Assembly: GCF_019880405.1 (NCBI RefSeq)
Contig: NZ_CP082269.1
Span: 2,604,001-2,668,000, forward strand
Direction of reading: 5' to 3'
DNA: 64,000 bases
DNA from: Enterobacter sp. C2
Lineage (GTDB): Bacteria; Pseudomonadota; Gammaproteobacteria; Enterobacterales; Enterobacteriaceae
In this document: positions 32,784-42,087 of the stretch, piece by piece
How the letters are laid out: the number at the start of each line of letters is the position of its first letter
Numbering within the stretch: the first letter of the stretch is position 1
Position numbers and translations under genes: made by a program
The notes under the pieces: model-generated
Databases searched by the model: none
What the model was told of the DNA's origin: nothing
What the model saw: only the letters and a program-made list of their open reading frames with translations

Positions 32784-32969
32784 ATGAAAACCAGCCATGA
32801 AAAAACATTAAACGATGCTGAAGTTGATGCGCTGCTCGCCGCTATCGAGCCCAGCAGTCCGGCGCAACCACGCCCCGTGGATCGGGTGCAAAATAGCGAA
32901 GAGTCTACGGAAGCCAATGCCTGGGAGATGGACATTCACGACGGCAGCGCGGCAGAACTGGACCGCTAA
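32784..32969 (+). CDS. yodD: YodD-like stress-associated small protein
   Basis: 61 residues, somewhat shorter than E. coli YodD (75). DVDALLAAI-type segment (EVDALLAAIEPS) and the ending WEMDIHDGSAAELDR match YodD WELDIHDxS-like C-terminus as I recall it. The middle is shortened and differs. Function unknown; E. coli yodD is induced by stress. It lies between dsrB and the dsrA RNA gene, the same order as in E. coli. Confidence 0.75.
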   Translation: MKTSHEKTLNDAEVDALLAAIEPSSPAQPRPVDRVQNSEESTEANAWEMDIHDGSAAELDR

Positions 32970-32974
32970 AAGAA

Positions 32975-33060
32975 AAAATCCCGGTCTGGGGAGACCGGGA
33001 TAAAGCTTGCGTTTGCAAGAAGCACTTGAAAATTCGTTACACCAGGAAATCTGATGCGGT
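32975..33060 (-). ncRNA. dsrA: Small regulatory RNA DsrA
   Basis: Read on the minus strand, this 86-nt stretch matches E. coli DsrA from memory through the rpoS-pairing core (TTTCCTGGTGTAACGAATTT, then AAGTGCTTCTTGC). It ends in a perfect 9-bp terminator stem (TCCCGGTCT/AGACCGGGA at 32979-33000) and T run. The 5' end is inferred from the E. coli start. DsrA is Hfq-dependent, activates rpoS translation and represses hns. The middle stem differs from E. coli but keeps pairing (CTTGCAAACGCAAG). Order yodD-dsrA-yedP is as in E. coli. Confidence 0.93.
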
Positions 33061-33263
33061 TATGAATGTATATGCAAATTATTTGCGGTACAAGATAATA
33101 TTCATCAACCTAATTATTATTTCGTATAACTGTTTTGCGACTAAAGTATGAGAAGCCAGAAGGCATCGCCTTTAGCGGGTTATTTAAATCAGGTATCTAT
33201 ACTGCATGTTTATTAATTTAAGACTTTTCTTACTATCCCGTTGCGCTAGCAAAGGAGCAGACC

Positions 33264-34079
33264 ATGCCCAACCTTAACGATACGCTGCTGGTATTTACCG
33301 ATATCGACGGTACGTTACTTGATAGTCATACTCATGAGTGGCAGGCAGCCGAGCCCTGGTTGACGCGTCTGCGCCAACATGAAATACCCGTTATCCTGTG
33401 TAGCAGCATGACGGCGGCGGAAATTTTGGCGATCCAAAAGATGGTCGGGTTACAAGGGCAACCGTTTATTGCTGAGAACGGCGCAGTGATCCAGCTCGAT
33501 GCGCACTGGGAGGCGCATAATAACGCTCCCCGCCTGCTTAACGGCGCGACCCACGATCAGATTATGGCCGTGCTGACACCGCTGCGGGAAAATGAGGGAT
33601 ATAAATTCACACCCTTTAGCGATCTTGAGGTCGCTGCCCTGGTTGAGCTAACCGGTTATACGCCCGCTCAGGCCAGCCTGGCCCGGCTGCATGAAGCCTC
33701 CGAGACGCTGATCTGGCGCGATAGCGACGAGCGGATGGCGAAATTTGACGCTGACCTGACCCGCTTTGGCCTGCGCCTTGTCCAGGGCGCACGCTACTGG
33801 CACGTTATCGACCAACGCGATGGTAAGGATCAGGCCGTAAACTGGCTGACGCGCCAGTACTGCCAGCATGAGGGCAAGCAGTACACGACCCTTGGCCTTG
33901 GCGATGGCCCTAATGATGCCCCTATGTTGGACAATGTCGATTTTGCCATTGTGGTAAAAGGGTTTAATCGCGACGGCGTTATGCTACGCGACGATGATCC
34001 CTCCCGGGTCTATCGCACCCTCCAGACCGGCCCCGCAGGCTGGCATGAAGGGCTGGATCACGTGTTCGGTGCCTCTTGA
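33264..34079 (+). CDS. yedP: Mannosyl-3-phosphoglycerate phosphatase-type HAD hydrolase YedP
   Basis: HAD-superfamily phosphatase of the MPGP family, 271 residues. Motif [11 protein letters not shown] with nucleophile Asp, motif [10 protein letters not shown], and C-terminal [13 protein letters not shown] (motif IV) are all present, with a Cof-type C2 cap between. The natural substrate in enterobacteria is not settled because they lack the matching synthase. It ends 22 bp inside the convergent dgcQ gene. Confidence 0.92.
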   Translation: MPNLNDTLLVFTDIDGTLLDSHTHEWQAAEPWLTRLRQHEIPVILCSSMTAAEILAIQKMVGLQGQPFIAENGAVIQLDAHWEAHNNAPRLLNGATHDQIMAVLTPLRENEGYKFTPFSDLEVAALVELTGYTPAQASLARLHEASETLIWRDSDERMAKFDADLTRFGLRLVQGARYWHVIDQRDGKDQAVNWLTRQYCQHEGKQYTTLGLGDGPNDAPMLDNVDFAIVVKGFNRDGVMLRDDDPSRVYRTLQTGPAGWHEGLDHVFGAS

Positions 34080-35767
34080 ATGGGGTCAACAGCGCAGACG
34101 CGGTTACGCCCGCCCCACTTGGCCAGATAGAGCCGTTTATCTGCCACCATCTGCAAATATTCGAAGACATAGCTCCCGCTTGGCTCAGCGCTGCTGACGC
34201 CCAGCGAGGCGCTAATGCGCACCGTTTGGCTATTCTGGACCAGGATCTCTTTACGACTGATACGCTCGCGTATCCGCTCCGCAATGCGCTGCGCCTGGAG
34301 CAGGGTACTTCCCGGCAGAATGATGCAGAACTCCTCCCCACCGACGCGCCCGGCAAAGTCCTCTCCCTGTATACAGCCTCCAATCAGTCGTGCGGCCTGG
34401 GTCAGGACTAAATCTCCTGCCTGGTGACCATAGCGGTCGTTAACGTGTTTGAAGTGATCGAGATCGAGCTGGATCACCGAAAATGGCCTGTGCTGCTGCT
34501 GACACAGCTCCGCCAGCGCCTTTGCCCGTTCAAACAACGCGCCGCGGTTGAGCAGCCGCGTTAGCGGATCGTGCCACGCCTGCCACTGCAGTGAGTGCTG
34601 CATTGCATACATATTATTTACCATACGTCGAATGACGATCCAGGAGCTGAGCAGCATCATGGTAAACAGCACCCACAGCAGCGCCAGCACAATGCTGATG
34701 GCCCCAAAATCACCCTGTAAGACTTCGCGTAGGGTATGGATGCGCAGTAGCAGCCCATCAAAGCGGTCGAGTTTCTGCCAGACGACAAAGGTTGGCCCAA
34801 GCCGCAGGCTGCCGCTATTGCTTTGGGCAATTGCCTGCATCAACGCCTGGCGCTGCGCCTGGGTAAACGCCCGCGGCTGCACGCCCGCGGGCAGCGAGGT
34901 GACGACGCTTTCTAGTTGGTGATTGTAAAGCTGGTACTCACCCTGCTCTTCATCCCTGAGCGCCTTCTCCAGCAGCGTCTTTACCGACGAGAAGGAGTAG
35001 TCAATTGCCAGCACACCGTACCAGTGCTCGGCATAGTCCAGCGGCACGCTCACCGTCACTATCGATGCCTGCGGATCCGTGTGGTGCGCAGAGGTAAACC
35101 AGCGTACGCCGCGAAAACGGTTAGCATGGTTAGACTGTCCGGTAAACCAGGGCTCTGCCAGCAGGCTCTCATAACGCGTAACGCTCTCAGCCGAGACGGC
35201 TGTTGGCTGCGAAGAGAGGAAAAAGCCCGCGCGTGATACATACCATGCGTGCTTAGGCATCGCCGGCAGCGCTGTGGCAAGACGCATGATGTAACCCACT
35301 TCCAGCGCGGCGGTCATCTCATTATGCATCAGTGGATCGTCGCGGCTAAGTAGAGGATGGCGATTAACAAAATCATCAGAAACGCCGGTAATCGGCAACG
35401 TACGCCGCTGATCGACGCTGATACGCCAGAAAGGCTGCTGGCGCTGCTGAGCAAACTCACCCTGCACGTTCTCCAGCACTTCGAAGGCCAGCGGCGTCTC
35501 CACCGCTGCCCTCATTGCGTTACGGAAGAAGAGCAGCGCGTTAACCCCGATCTCCATCTGTCGGTCAAGCGCGCTAGAGACCTTGTCGAGGGTATTGCGC
35601 TGGCTGGCGACGTAGGCATCCTCCAGCACCATCACCTCGCGCCAGGTCAGCAACGTTGAGCTGACCAGCACAATCACAAAGCAGAGATTAACGACGCGAG
35701 CAGGCACGAAATACGTGCGAATGCTATTTAGCCGTGACGAGCCAGTGGCAGCGGTAGAGGGTGGCAC
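34058..35767 (-). CDS. dgcQ: Diguanylate cyclase DgcQ (YedQ)
   Basis: Membrane GGDEF enzyme that makes c-di-GMP from GTP; in enterics it supports cellulose and slows motility. 569 residues: N-terminal membrane segment (about 26-44), periplasmic CHASE7-type sensor region (to about 355), second membrane segment (about 360-385) and GGDEF domain (about 400-560) with signature GGEEF in [14 protein letters not shown]. The active-site loop is intact; an RxxD inhibitory site just before it is not obvious. It sits beside the flagellar and RcsA genes, on the sessile side of the switch. Confidence 0.95.
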   Translation of the reverse strand: MPPSTAATGSSRLNSIRTYFVPARVVNLCFVIVLVSSTLLTWREVMVLEDAYVASQRNTLDKVSSALDRQMEIGVNALLFFRNAMRAAVETPLAFEVLENVQGEFAQQRQQPFWRISVDQRRTLPITGVSDDFVNRHPLLSRDDPLMHNEMTAALEVGYIMRLATALPAMPKHAWYVSRAGFFLSSQPTAVSAESVTRYESLLAEPWFTGQSNHANRFRGVRWFTSAHHTDPQASIVTVSVPLDYAEHWYGVLAIDYSFSSVKTLLEKALRDEEQGEYQLYNHQLESVVTSLPAGVQPRAFTQAQRQALMQAIAQSNSGSLRLGPTFVVWQKLDRFDGLLLRIHTLREVLQGDFGAISIVLALLWVLFTMMLLSSWIVIRRMVNNMYAMQHSLQWQAWHDPLTRLLNRGALFERAKALAELCQQQHRPFSVIQLDLDHFKHVNDRYGHQAGDLVLTQAARLIGGCIQGEDFAGRVGGEEFCIILPGSTLLQAQRIAERIRERISRKEILVQNSQTVRISASLGVSSAEPSGSYVFEYLQMVADKRLYLAKWGGRNRVCAVDPIQEAPNT

Positions 35768-35862
35768 GACGTCTCCATGGTTTTTGCTGAAGTTATCCAG
35801 TCACTACAATCCCTATTATCGGCACGCCGCTGCCAGACTTCATATCGGTCCAGGGCAGATCG

Positions 35863-36783
35863 CTAGTGGGCGGCTCCGCGCAGACGTGAGATGCCTTTTA
35901 CCAGTCCGACGACAATCAGGCCAATAATAAACCCGAGCACCAGGTTTGCCAGCGTTGGTAACGTCGCGGCCAGTACCGCGCCCTGCTCTGCGGCAAAATG
36001 CTCGATGGCATGATGCAGAGGTGCAATGCCGTGAACCACGATGCCGCCCCCCACCAGAAACATTGCCAGCGTGCCGACGATCGACAGCACTTTCATCAGC
36101 CAGGGCGCAACCACCAGCAATCCTTTACCCACGGTTTTTGCCAGCACGCCTGGGCGCTCAACCAGCCAGTAGCCCATGTCGTCCAGCTTAACGATGATCC
36201 CCACCAGACCATAAACACCAAGCGTAACCAGTACGGCGATACCTGACAGCACCAGCACCTGATTAAGCAGAGGCGCATCGGCCACGATCCCCAGCGTAAT
36301 AGCGACAATCTCCGCCGACAGGATAAAGTCGGTACGAATCGCCCCTTTCACTTTATCTCGCTCGTACTGCTTGGGATCCTGGTTTGCAATGGCGTTTAGC
36401 CGCTGCTGCGCCTGCTGAGGGTCCTCTTTATGCTTGCGGGCGTGCAGGCTATGCAGCACCTTCTCTACCCCCTCAAAGCAGAGAAACGCCCCGCCGACCA
36501 TCAGCAGCGGCGTGATAGCCCAGGGAATAAAGGCGCTGATCAGTAGCGCCAGCGGCACCAGGATCACCTTGTTTAACAGGGAGCCTTTGGCCACGCTCCA
36601 GACCACCGGCAGTTCGCGGTTGGCCCGCACGCCAGAAACCTGCTGGGCGTTGAGGGAGAGATCGTCACCCAATACCCCTGCGGTCTTTTTAGCCGCCAGC
36701 TTGCCCATCAGTGAAATGTCGTCGAGCAACGTGGCAATATCGTCCAGTAAGGTTAATAAACTACTTCCTGCCAAAATAAACAT
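35863..36783 (-). CDS. yedI: DUF808 inner-membrane protein YedI
   Basis: 306-residue protein of the DUF808/YedI family, function unknown. It has about eight hydrophobic segments after a conserved N-terminus ([35 protein letters not shown] family block). Position between dgcQ and yedA as in E. coli, though E. coli's small yodC gene is missing here. Confidence 0.92.
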   Translation of the reverse strand: MFILAGSSLLTLLDDIATLLDDISLMGKLAAKKTAGVLGDDLSLNAQQVSGVRANRELPVVWSVAKGSLLNKVILVPLALLISAFIPWAITPLLMVGGAFLCFEGVEKVLHSLHARKHKEDPQQAQQRLNAIANQDPKQYERDKVKGAIRTDFILSAEIVAITLGIVADAPLLNQVLVLSGIAVLVTLGVYGLVGIIVKLDDMGYWLVERPGVLAKTVGKGLLVVAPWLMKVLSIVGTLAMFLVGGGIVVHGIAPLHHAIEHFAAEQGAVLAATLPTLANLVLGFIIGLIVVGLVKGISRLRGAAH

Positions 36784-36952
36784 CCTTCTCTAACTACTGA
36801 TAATAGGAAGATTATGGAGCATAAAAGCCCATTGCGTAAATTAATCCTTAACGTCAACAAATCTTTAACATTACAAGCACAATTAATTGCTCGCCAGTCT
36901 GATTGTTTTGGCGTTTACTCTATGCGTCATTTCAATTTTGTCGTGAGGGAGT

Positions 36953-37864
36953 ATGCGTTTCAGGCAGCTTTTACCGCTTATTGGTGCGCTTTTTGCGCTC
37001 TACATTATTTGGGGTTCCACCTACTTTGTGATTCGTATCGGCGTCGAGAGCTGGCCGCCGTTGATGATGGCCGGGGTACGCTTTTTCTCTGCCGGTCTCC
37101 TGCTGATCGCCTTTTTGCTCATTACTGGCCACCGTTTACCTTCCCTGCGCCCGCTGCTTAACGCAGCGCTGATTGGGGTTCTGCTGCTGGCGGTAGGCAA
37201 CGGCATGGTGACGCTGGCCGAACATCAAAATGTCCCGTCCGGGATTGCTGCCGTAGTCGTGGCGACCGTTCCGCTCTTTACCCTCTGCTTTAGCCACTTT
37301 TTCGGCATCGCTACGCGCAAGCTAGAGTGGTTCGGCATTGCTATCGGCCTGTCGGGCATTGTTCTGCTTAACAGCGGCGGTAACCTGAGCGGCAATCCGT
37401 GGGGGGCAGGCATGATCCTCATCGGATCCCTGAGCTGGGCTTTTGGCTCTGTTCTGGGTTCTCGCATCGCGCTGCCCACTGGCATGATGGCCGGCGCGAT
37501 TGAGATGCTCGCCGCAGGCGTTGTACTGCTGGCCGCCTCTGGACTGACCGGTGAACGGCTCACGGCGATGCCAACGGCGTCTGGACTGCTGGCCGTGAGC
37601 TATCTAGCAATTTTTGGTTCGATTATTGCCATCAACGCCTATATGTTCCTGATCCGCACGACTTCCCCTGCGGTAGCGACCAGCTATGCCTACGTTAATC
37701 CGGTCGTCGCCGTGCTGCTGGGGACAGGGTTTGCCGGTGAAAGCCTCTCGCCCGTCGAGTGGCTGGCGTTGGGAATTATCATTCTGGCGGTGGTGCTGGT
37801 GACGCTGGGTAAGTACCTGCTGCCTGTCCGTCCGACGGTTACGCCGTGTGGGGTGGAGAAGTAA
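36953..37864 (+). CDS. yedA: EamA-family transporter YedA
   Basis: Drug/metabolite transporter superfamily member with ten membrane segments and two EamA repeats (about 10-140 and 150-290). IWGSTYFVIRIGVESWPP in helix 1 and AYVNPVVAVLLGTGFAGE in the second repeat are typical. 303 residues. Natural substrate not known; probably an exporter. Its 3' end overlaps the convergent vsr gene by 26 bp. Confidence 0.93.
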   Translation: MRFRQLLPLIGALFALYIIWGSTYFVIRIGVESWPPLMMAGVRFFSAGLLLIAFLLITGHRLPSLRPLLNAALIGVLLLAVGNGMVTLAEHQNVPSGIAAVVVATVPLFTLCFSHFFGIATRKLEWFGIAIGLSGIVLLNSGGNLSGNPWGAGMILIGSLSWAFGSVLGSRIALPTGMMAGAIEMLAAGVVLLAASGLTGERLTAMPTASGLLAVSYLAIFGSIIAINAYMFLIRTTSPAVATSYAYVNPVVAVLLGTGFAGESLSPVEWLALGIIILAVVLVTLGKYLLPVRPTVTPCGVEK

Positions 37865-38336
37865 CCAGGCCGCAGGCCTGAATGCCCCGGGTGTCGATCT
37901 GCGCGGCCGCCCCGCCGCCGCAGATCCACTCTTCAAGCCGCTCGCTAAGGGCTACATCGCTCAGCTTCGCCCGCCCTCGGATCGCACACTCCCAGACAAT
38001 CAGAACCCGCCACCCCTCGGCCAGCAGCTGGGCACAGTCGCGCCGGTCGCGTTCGACATTTTTACCAATCTTCTCCAGCCAGAATTCAGTGCGCGTGGCC
38101 GGGACCTTAAACAGATAGCAGTCATGATGGTGCCAGAAGCAACCGTGGGTAAAAATAACGCAGCGGTAGTCATCGACAACAAAATCCGGCCTGCCGGGCA
38201 ACGCCGCATCCTGAACACGAAACGCCAGCCCGCATTCGGTAAGCAGTGCGGCAAGCCGTTTCTCAATGGCCGTATCCCGAGTACCGATAGCACGCATATT
38301 TTTGCTCCGCGTGGCTTTATCATGAACGTCTGCCAT
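37839..38336 (-). CDS. vsr: Very-short-patch repair endonuclease Vsr
   Basis: Nicks 5' of T in T:G mismatches that arise from deamination of 5-methylcytosine at Dcm sites, starting repair with MutL/MutS. 165 residues. LPGRPDFVV places the catalytic Asp at residue 51, as in E. coli Vsr, and IFTHGCFWHHHDC holds the conserved His residues; Cys residues for the zinc site are present. The C-terminus is longer or different (GGGAAAQIDTRGIQACG). In E. coli vsr lies behind and overlaps dcm; here nothing like dcm is next to it. Confidence 0.94.
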   Translation of the reverse strand: MADVHDKATRSKNMRAIGTRDTAIEKRLAALLTECGLAFRVQDAALPGRPDFVVDDYRCVIFTHGCFWHHHDCYLFKVPATRTEFWLEKIGKNVERDRRDCAQLLAEGWRVLIVWECAIRGRAKLSDVALSERLEEWICGGGAAAQIDTRGIQACGLVTSPPHTA

Positions 38337-38428
38337 GCTCTTCCCTCGTTTCTTGCCCGTTATAGCGTAATAATTTTAGCAATAAGTCCAACATTGGACT
38401 GATTTTTTTAACGTGCTATGAGATTATT

Positions 38429-38520
38429 CTCGCCGTTATTAATCCAATATTTATCACTAGATGTACCCTCACTCTTCTCGACAGTGCTTGGCTCAGCTAT
38501 TTATGGCTGAGCTTTTTTTT
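38429..38520 (+). ncRNA. rseX: Candidate RseX small RNA (orphan promoter and terminator upstream of a porin)
   Basis: Between vsr and the porin, TTGGAC (38394-38399), 17 nt and TATGAG (38417-38422) make a sigma-70-like promoter. About 92 nt later a perfect 7-bp stem GCTCAGC/GCTGAGC (38490-38512) followed by eight T residues ends the unit. No reading frame with a start fits. E. coli RseX is 91 nt and lies beside the porin gene yedS, the same context; it represses ompC and ompA. An ACCCTC run (38465-38470) could pair with the GAGGGT ribosome site of ompC. Identification rests on context, size and pairing, not on remembered sequence. Confidence 0.58.
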
Positions 38521-38783
38521 GCTTTTTTGTTAGCTATTTACCAAATAAATAAAAGCACACCGAACATACAATAAAAACATAATAAAACATCACCAATATA
38601 AATAGAAAAAAGGCAATTCATTCACAATGCAAATAACTGGCAGCAATGAAACTTTTAGCAATAAATAATACTATTTACTTACATGTTTCCTTTAAAAATA
38701 AATGAACTTAATCGCTAGTATCTTACTTGTAGTCGGGTGGTTTTATTATCATTCACATTAACTATGATTCAAGGAAATGAATA

Positions 38784-39929
38784 ATGAAAAGAAAAGTATT
38801 GGCAATTATTGTCCCGGCATTATTAGCCGCGGGCACAGCACATGCAGCAGAAGTCTATAACCAAAACGGTAACAAACTTGACCTGTACGGTAAAGTCGAT
38901 GGCCTGCACTACTTCTCTGATAACAGCAGCGCTGATGGCGATCAGACCTATATCCGTATGGGATTCAAAGGCGAAACCCAAATCTCTGACCAACTGGTAG
39001 GTTACGGCCAGTGGGAATACAACGTTCAGGCGAACAACACCGAAACCAGCGGTAATCAGAGCTGGACGCGTCTGGCCTTCGCAGGCCTGAAGGCCGGCGA
39101 CTACGGTTCATTTGACTATGGACGTAACTACGGCGTGCTGTATGACGTTGAAGCCTGGACCGATATGCTGCCAGAGTTTGGTGGCGACAGCTATACCCAG
39201 GCTGATAACTTTATGACCGGCCGTGCCAACGGTGTGGCAACCTACCGCAACGACAATATGTTTGGCCTGGTCGACGGTCTGGCGTTTGCCGTGCAGTATC
39301 AGGGCAATAACGAAGACGCCGGTAACGGTAATGAAGGTACCAGCAGCCCGCGCGACGTTCGCCATGAGAACGGTGACGGCTGGGGTCTCTCTACCACCTA
39401 TGACATCGGTAGCGGCTTTAGCGTGGGCGCAGCGTACGCTTCATCTGACCGTACCGCAGATCAGACCAACCGTGGCAGTGAAGCGGACAGCACCTACGCT
39501 GGCGGTGATAAAGCGGACGCCTGGACCACCGGTCTGAAGTATGATGCGAATAACGTCTACCTGGCGGCGATGTATTCCGAAACCCGTAATATGACCCCGT
39601 ACGGTAGCACTGATGGTAATGACATTGGTGGTATCGCCAATAAAACGCAGAACTTTGAAGTTACCGCACAGTACCAGTTCGACTTTGGCCTGCGTCCGGC
39701 GGTCTCTTTCCTGATGTCCAAAGGTAAAGATCTGAGCTATAACGGCACAAATACCGATGAAGATCTGGTTAAATATGCTGACGTAGGCGCGACCTACTTC
39801 TTCAATAAAAACATGTCTACCTATGTAGATTATAAAATCAACCTGCTGGATGACGACGAGCAGTTCTACAAAGACGCCGGCATCGCCACCGACGATGTTG
39901 TCGCGCTGGGTCTGGTTTATCAGTTCTAA
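38784..39929 (+). CDS. General trimeric porin, OmpC/OmpF family (YedS/OmpS-type position)
   Basis: Outer-membrane 16-strand beta-barrel porin, 381 residues. Signal peptide ([21 protein letters not shown]), mature start [19 protein letters not shown], constriction-loop L3 segment ([21 protein letters not shown]) with PEFGGD, and terminal Phe (LGLVYQF) are all family hallmarks. Loop 4-6 regions are Gly/Asn-rich and variable ([18 protein letters not shown]). In E. coli this locus holds yedS, a broken porin gene; here the reading frame is intact. A 447-bp AT-rich upstream region leaves room for OmpR sites, though I did not assign any. Confidence 0.93.
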   Translation: MKRKVLAIIVPALLAAGTAHAAEVYNQNGNKLDLYGKVDGLHYFSDNSSADGDQTYIRMGFKGETQISDQLVGYGQWEYNVQANNTETSGNQSWTRLAFAGLKAGDYGSFDYGRNYGVLYDVEAWTDMLPEFGGDSYTQADNFMTGRANGVATYRNDNMFGLVDGLAFAVQYQGNNEDAGNGNEGTSSPRDVRHENGDGWGLSTTYDIGSGFSVGAAYASSDRTADQTNRGSEADSTYAGGDKADAWTTGLKYDANNVYLAAMYSETRNMTPYGSTDGNDIGGIANKTQNFEVTAQYQFDFGLRPAVSFLMSKGKDLSYNGTNTDEDLVKYADVGATYFFNKNMSTYVDYKINLLDDDEQFYKDAGIATDDVVALGLVYQF

Positions 39930-39945
39930 AACCGTTTTAAAAAAC

Positions 39946-39970
39946 AAAGCCCGCTCGCTGCGGGCTTTTT
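39946..39970 (+). terminator. Intrinsic terminator after the porin
   Basis: Stem AAAGCCCGC / GCGGGCTTT with a 5-nt loop, then T run, 17 bp after the porin stop; may also serve the convergent membrane-protein gene. Confidence 0.85.
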
Positions 39971-39971
39971 A

Positions 39972-40598
39972 TTATCTGGCGGTGGCTAACTGCATATCGT
40001 CCACTTTATCACGCTGCATCATGCCAAAGGCAATAATAAACAGCCCCAGCATAAAGGGAATTTCATACAGCTCCTCCAGCAAATCCTGATCGCGCGCATC
40101 ATGCAACACCAGCGATCCCAGCAGACGATGGTGCTCTACCGCATCGGAAAACAAAAAAGTTATTACCACCAGCAAAACGGTCCACAGCGGGAAGGTTTCA
40201 TGACGAAAACGCAGCGCTATCTCCTTACGCAGCGTAGCGGAAAGGATCACCGGTAGCGCCAGCGCCGCGATCAGAATCACGGAAATAATACGAAATATCA
40301 GCCTTGGCTCATCTGGAAAGTAGACCCGGCCCCAGCTGGTACTGCGCCCTAACAGCACCACCCACCAGGCAACGGACCAGAGCCAGAAGGCTTTCTGACC
40401 TGGCGTCAGCGTCCAGGATTTGATCCAGAAGAGAGTAAACAATGCGCCGAAAAGCAGCCATAAGGCCTGTCCGTTCTCAATCCAGTTGACCAGTCTCGCT
40501 TCGCTAACGGGTAACGGGATCTCAGGAAAGAAAGGAAAGAGAATGGATAAAATAAAAAGCAGTGCCGTAACAAATGGCAGCTGTGCGTCCAGTTTCAT
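39972..40598 (-). CDS. Membrane protein of unknown function
   Basis: I do not recognise this 208-residue protein. It has about five to six hydrophobic segments (for example FVTALLFILSILFPFFP at the N-terminus, AFWLWSVAWWVVLLG, ILIAALALPVILSA, TVLLVVITFLFSDAV and FMLGLFIIAFGM). Between the last two lies a charged segment with DAVEHHRLLGSLVLHDARDQDLLEELYEIP, rich in His, Asp and Glu, which could bind metal. It is convergent with the porin and 204 bp from serU. Codon use looks like the host's. Confidence 0.7.
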   Translation of the reverse strand: MKLDAQLPFVTALLFILSILFPFFPEIPLPVSEARLVNWIENGQALWLLFGALFTLFWIKSWTLTPGQKAFWLWSVAWWVVLLGRSTSWGRVYFPDEPRLIFRIISVILIAALALPVILSATLRKEIALRFRHETFPLWTVLLVVITFLFSDAVEHHRLLGSLVLHDARDQDLLEELYEIPFMLGLFIIAFGMMQRDKVDDMQLATAR

Positions 40599-40802
40599 GA
40601 TTGTTATTACCTGGATGAATATTAGCGCTCTAGCTTATCTGGGTATGCTGCTGGCTGCTTGGCGATGTGTGCCAAATAGTTAATCTAAATTAGGATAATG
40701 ATGATTCACGGTATGAATGGAAGGGAACTACCTTTGAGAGACATCTAAGCAGTGAGTTGTGATGAACGTCGTTGAAAGCGGTACGGGTAAGTGCTTGAAT
40801 AG

Positions 40803-40892
40803 TGGCGGAGAGAGGGGGATTTGAACCCCCGGTAGAGTTGCCCCTACTCCGGTTTTCGAGACCGGTCCGTTCAGCCGCTCCGGCATCTCTCC
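40803..40892 (-). tRNA. serU: tRNA-Ser (anticodon CGA)
   Basis: 90 nt on the minus strand, starting GGAGAGATGCCGGAGCGG, with anticodon loop CTCGAAA (CGA), a long variable arm, GGTTCAAAT T-arm and encoded CCA. Position between the porin region and mtfA is that of E. coli serU, a known integration site for islands. Confidence 0.97.
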
Positions 40893-40985
40893 GTTTTGAT
40901 GACTGATATCATGCCAGGATATTGTGCATTTTAACAGTCCTCATCCAGTCAATTGAGTTCAAGTGACGAGTTTGCGAGCAAAGCG

Positions 40986-41783
40986 ATGATAAAATGGCCC
41001 TGGAAAGCAAATGAAGCATCACGGATGATCCATTATCCCTGGCAAGAGGCGCTTGCCATTCCGGTTCTGGCAAATCTGACGCAGGAAGAGCAGCAGCGTC
41101 TTGTCCAGCTTGCCGAACGTTTTTTACAGCAGAAGCGCCTGGCCCCACTACAGGGGTTCGATCTTGACGCCCTCAAGAGCTGCCGTATCGCCCTGCTCTT
41201 TTGCCTGCCGGTGCTCGAGCTGGGCCTTGAGTGGCTCGATGGGTTTCATGAGGTGTTAATCTATCCCGCCCCCTTTGTTGTCGATGACGAATGGGAAGAT
41301 GATATTGGCCTGGTGCATAACCAGCGAGTGGTGCACTCCGGGCAGAGCTGGCAGCAGGGGCCGATCGTCCTTAACTGGCTGGACATTCAGGACTCGTTTG
41401 ATGCCTCAGGTTATAACCTGATTATTCATGAAGTGGCGCATAAGCTTGATACCCGCAACGGCGACCGGGCCAGCGGCGTACCGATGATCACCCTGCGTGA
41501 GGTGGCAGGCTGGGAGCACGATCTCCACGCCGCCATGAACAATATCCAGGATGAGATCGATCTGGTAGGCGAAAGTACGGCTAGCATTGACGCCTATGCC
41601 GCCACCGATCCCGCCGAGTGCTTCGCCGTCCTCTCCGAATACTTCTTTAGCGCGCCGGAACTGTTTGCCCCACGCTTCCCTTCGCTGTGGCAGCGATTCT
41701 GCCAGTTCTATCGTCAGGATCCGTTAGCACGTCTACGCGCCAATACGCCAGCCTTGATGTCAGGTCGGTATCGCGTTCAGTAA
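40986..41783 (+). CDS. mtfA: Mlc-titration metallopeptidase MtfA
   Basis: Zinc peptidase that binds the glucose repressor Mlc, so linking to ptsG control. 265 residues from [11 protein letters not shown], the family start; an in-frame ATG 11 codons upstream is rejected because the extension is not conserved. [10 protein letters not shown] carries the HExxH zinc motif and a downstream Glu in the [12 protein letters not shown] region completes the site (gluzincin-like). Confidence 0.95.
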   Translation: MIKWPWKANEASRMIHYPWQEALAIPVLANLTQEEQQRLVQLAERFLQQKRLAPLQGFDLDALKSCRIALLFCLPVLELGLEWLDGFHEVLIYPAPFVVDDEWEDDIGLVHNQRVVHSGQSWQQGPIVLNWLDIQDSFDASGYNLIIHEVAHKLDTRNGDRASGVPMITLREVAGWEHDLHAAMNNIQDEIDLVGESTASIDAYAATDPAECFAVLSEYFFSAPELFAPRFPSLWQRFCQFYRQDPLARLRANTPALMSGRYRVQ

Positions 41784-41883
41784 AAAACCAGCTTGTGCTT
41801 TAATTAACCATTTGAATCAGCATCTTAAATTTAGTGTTGACACAAAAATACGGGGCCAGTAATATGCGCCCCGTTCACACGAT

Positions 41884-41959
41884 TCCTCTGTAGTTCAGTC
41901 GGTAGAACGGCGGACTGTTAATCCGTATGTCACTGGTTCGAGTCCAGTCAGAGGAGCCA
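41884..41959 (+). tRNA. asnT: tRNA-Asn (anticodon GTT), first copy
   Basis: 76 nt, TCCTCTGTAGTTCAGTCGG start, anticodon loop CTGTTAATC (GTT), T-arm GGTTCGAGTCC and encoded CCA. Sequence identical to the second copy 2.5 kb downstream, and the preceding 10 or so bases are shared too. The copy next to mtfA is asnT in E. coli. Confidence 0.97.
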
Positions 41960-41966
41960 AATTAGA

Positions 41967-41990
41967 GAAGCCCGCTTTTCAGCGGGCTTC
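41967..41990 (+). terminator. Intrinsic terminator after first tRNA-Asn
   Basis: Nine-bp stem GAAGCCCGC / GCGGGCTTC followed by TTGCTTTT, 7 bp behind the tRNA. Confidence 0.88.
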
Positions 41991-42087
41991 TTGCTTTTCT
42001 ACCGTTACTCAACAATACAATTTGTCTAGTGAAGCAGCGGTCATAATGTCCCGATTTTCCTTTCAGGAGCGCCGGTTTTTTAGATCA

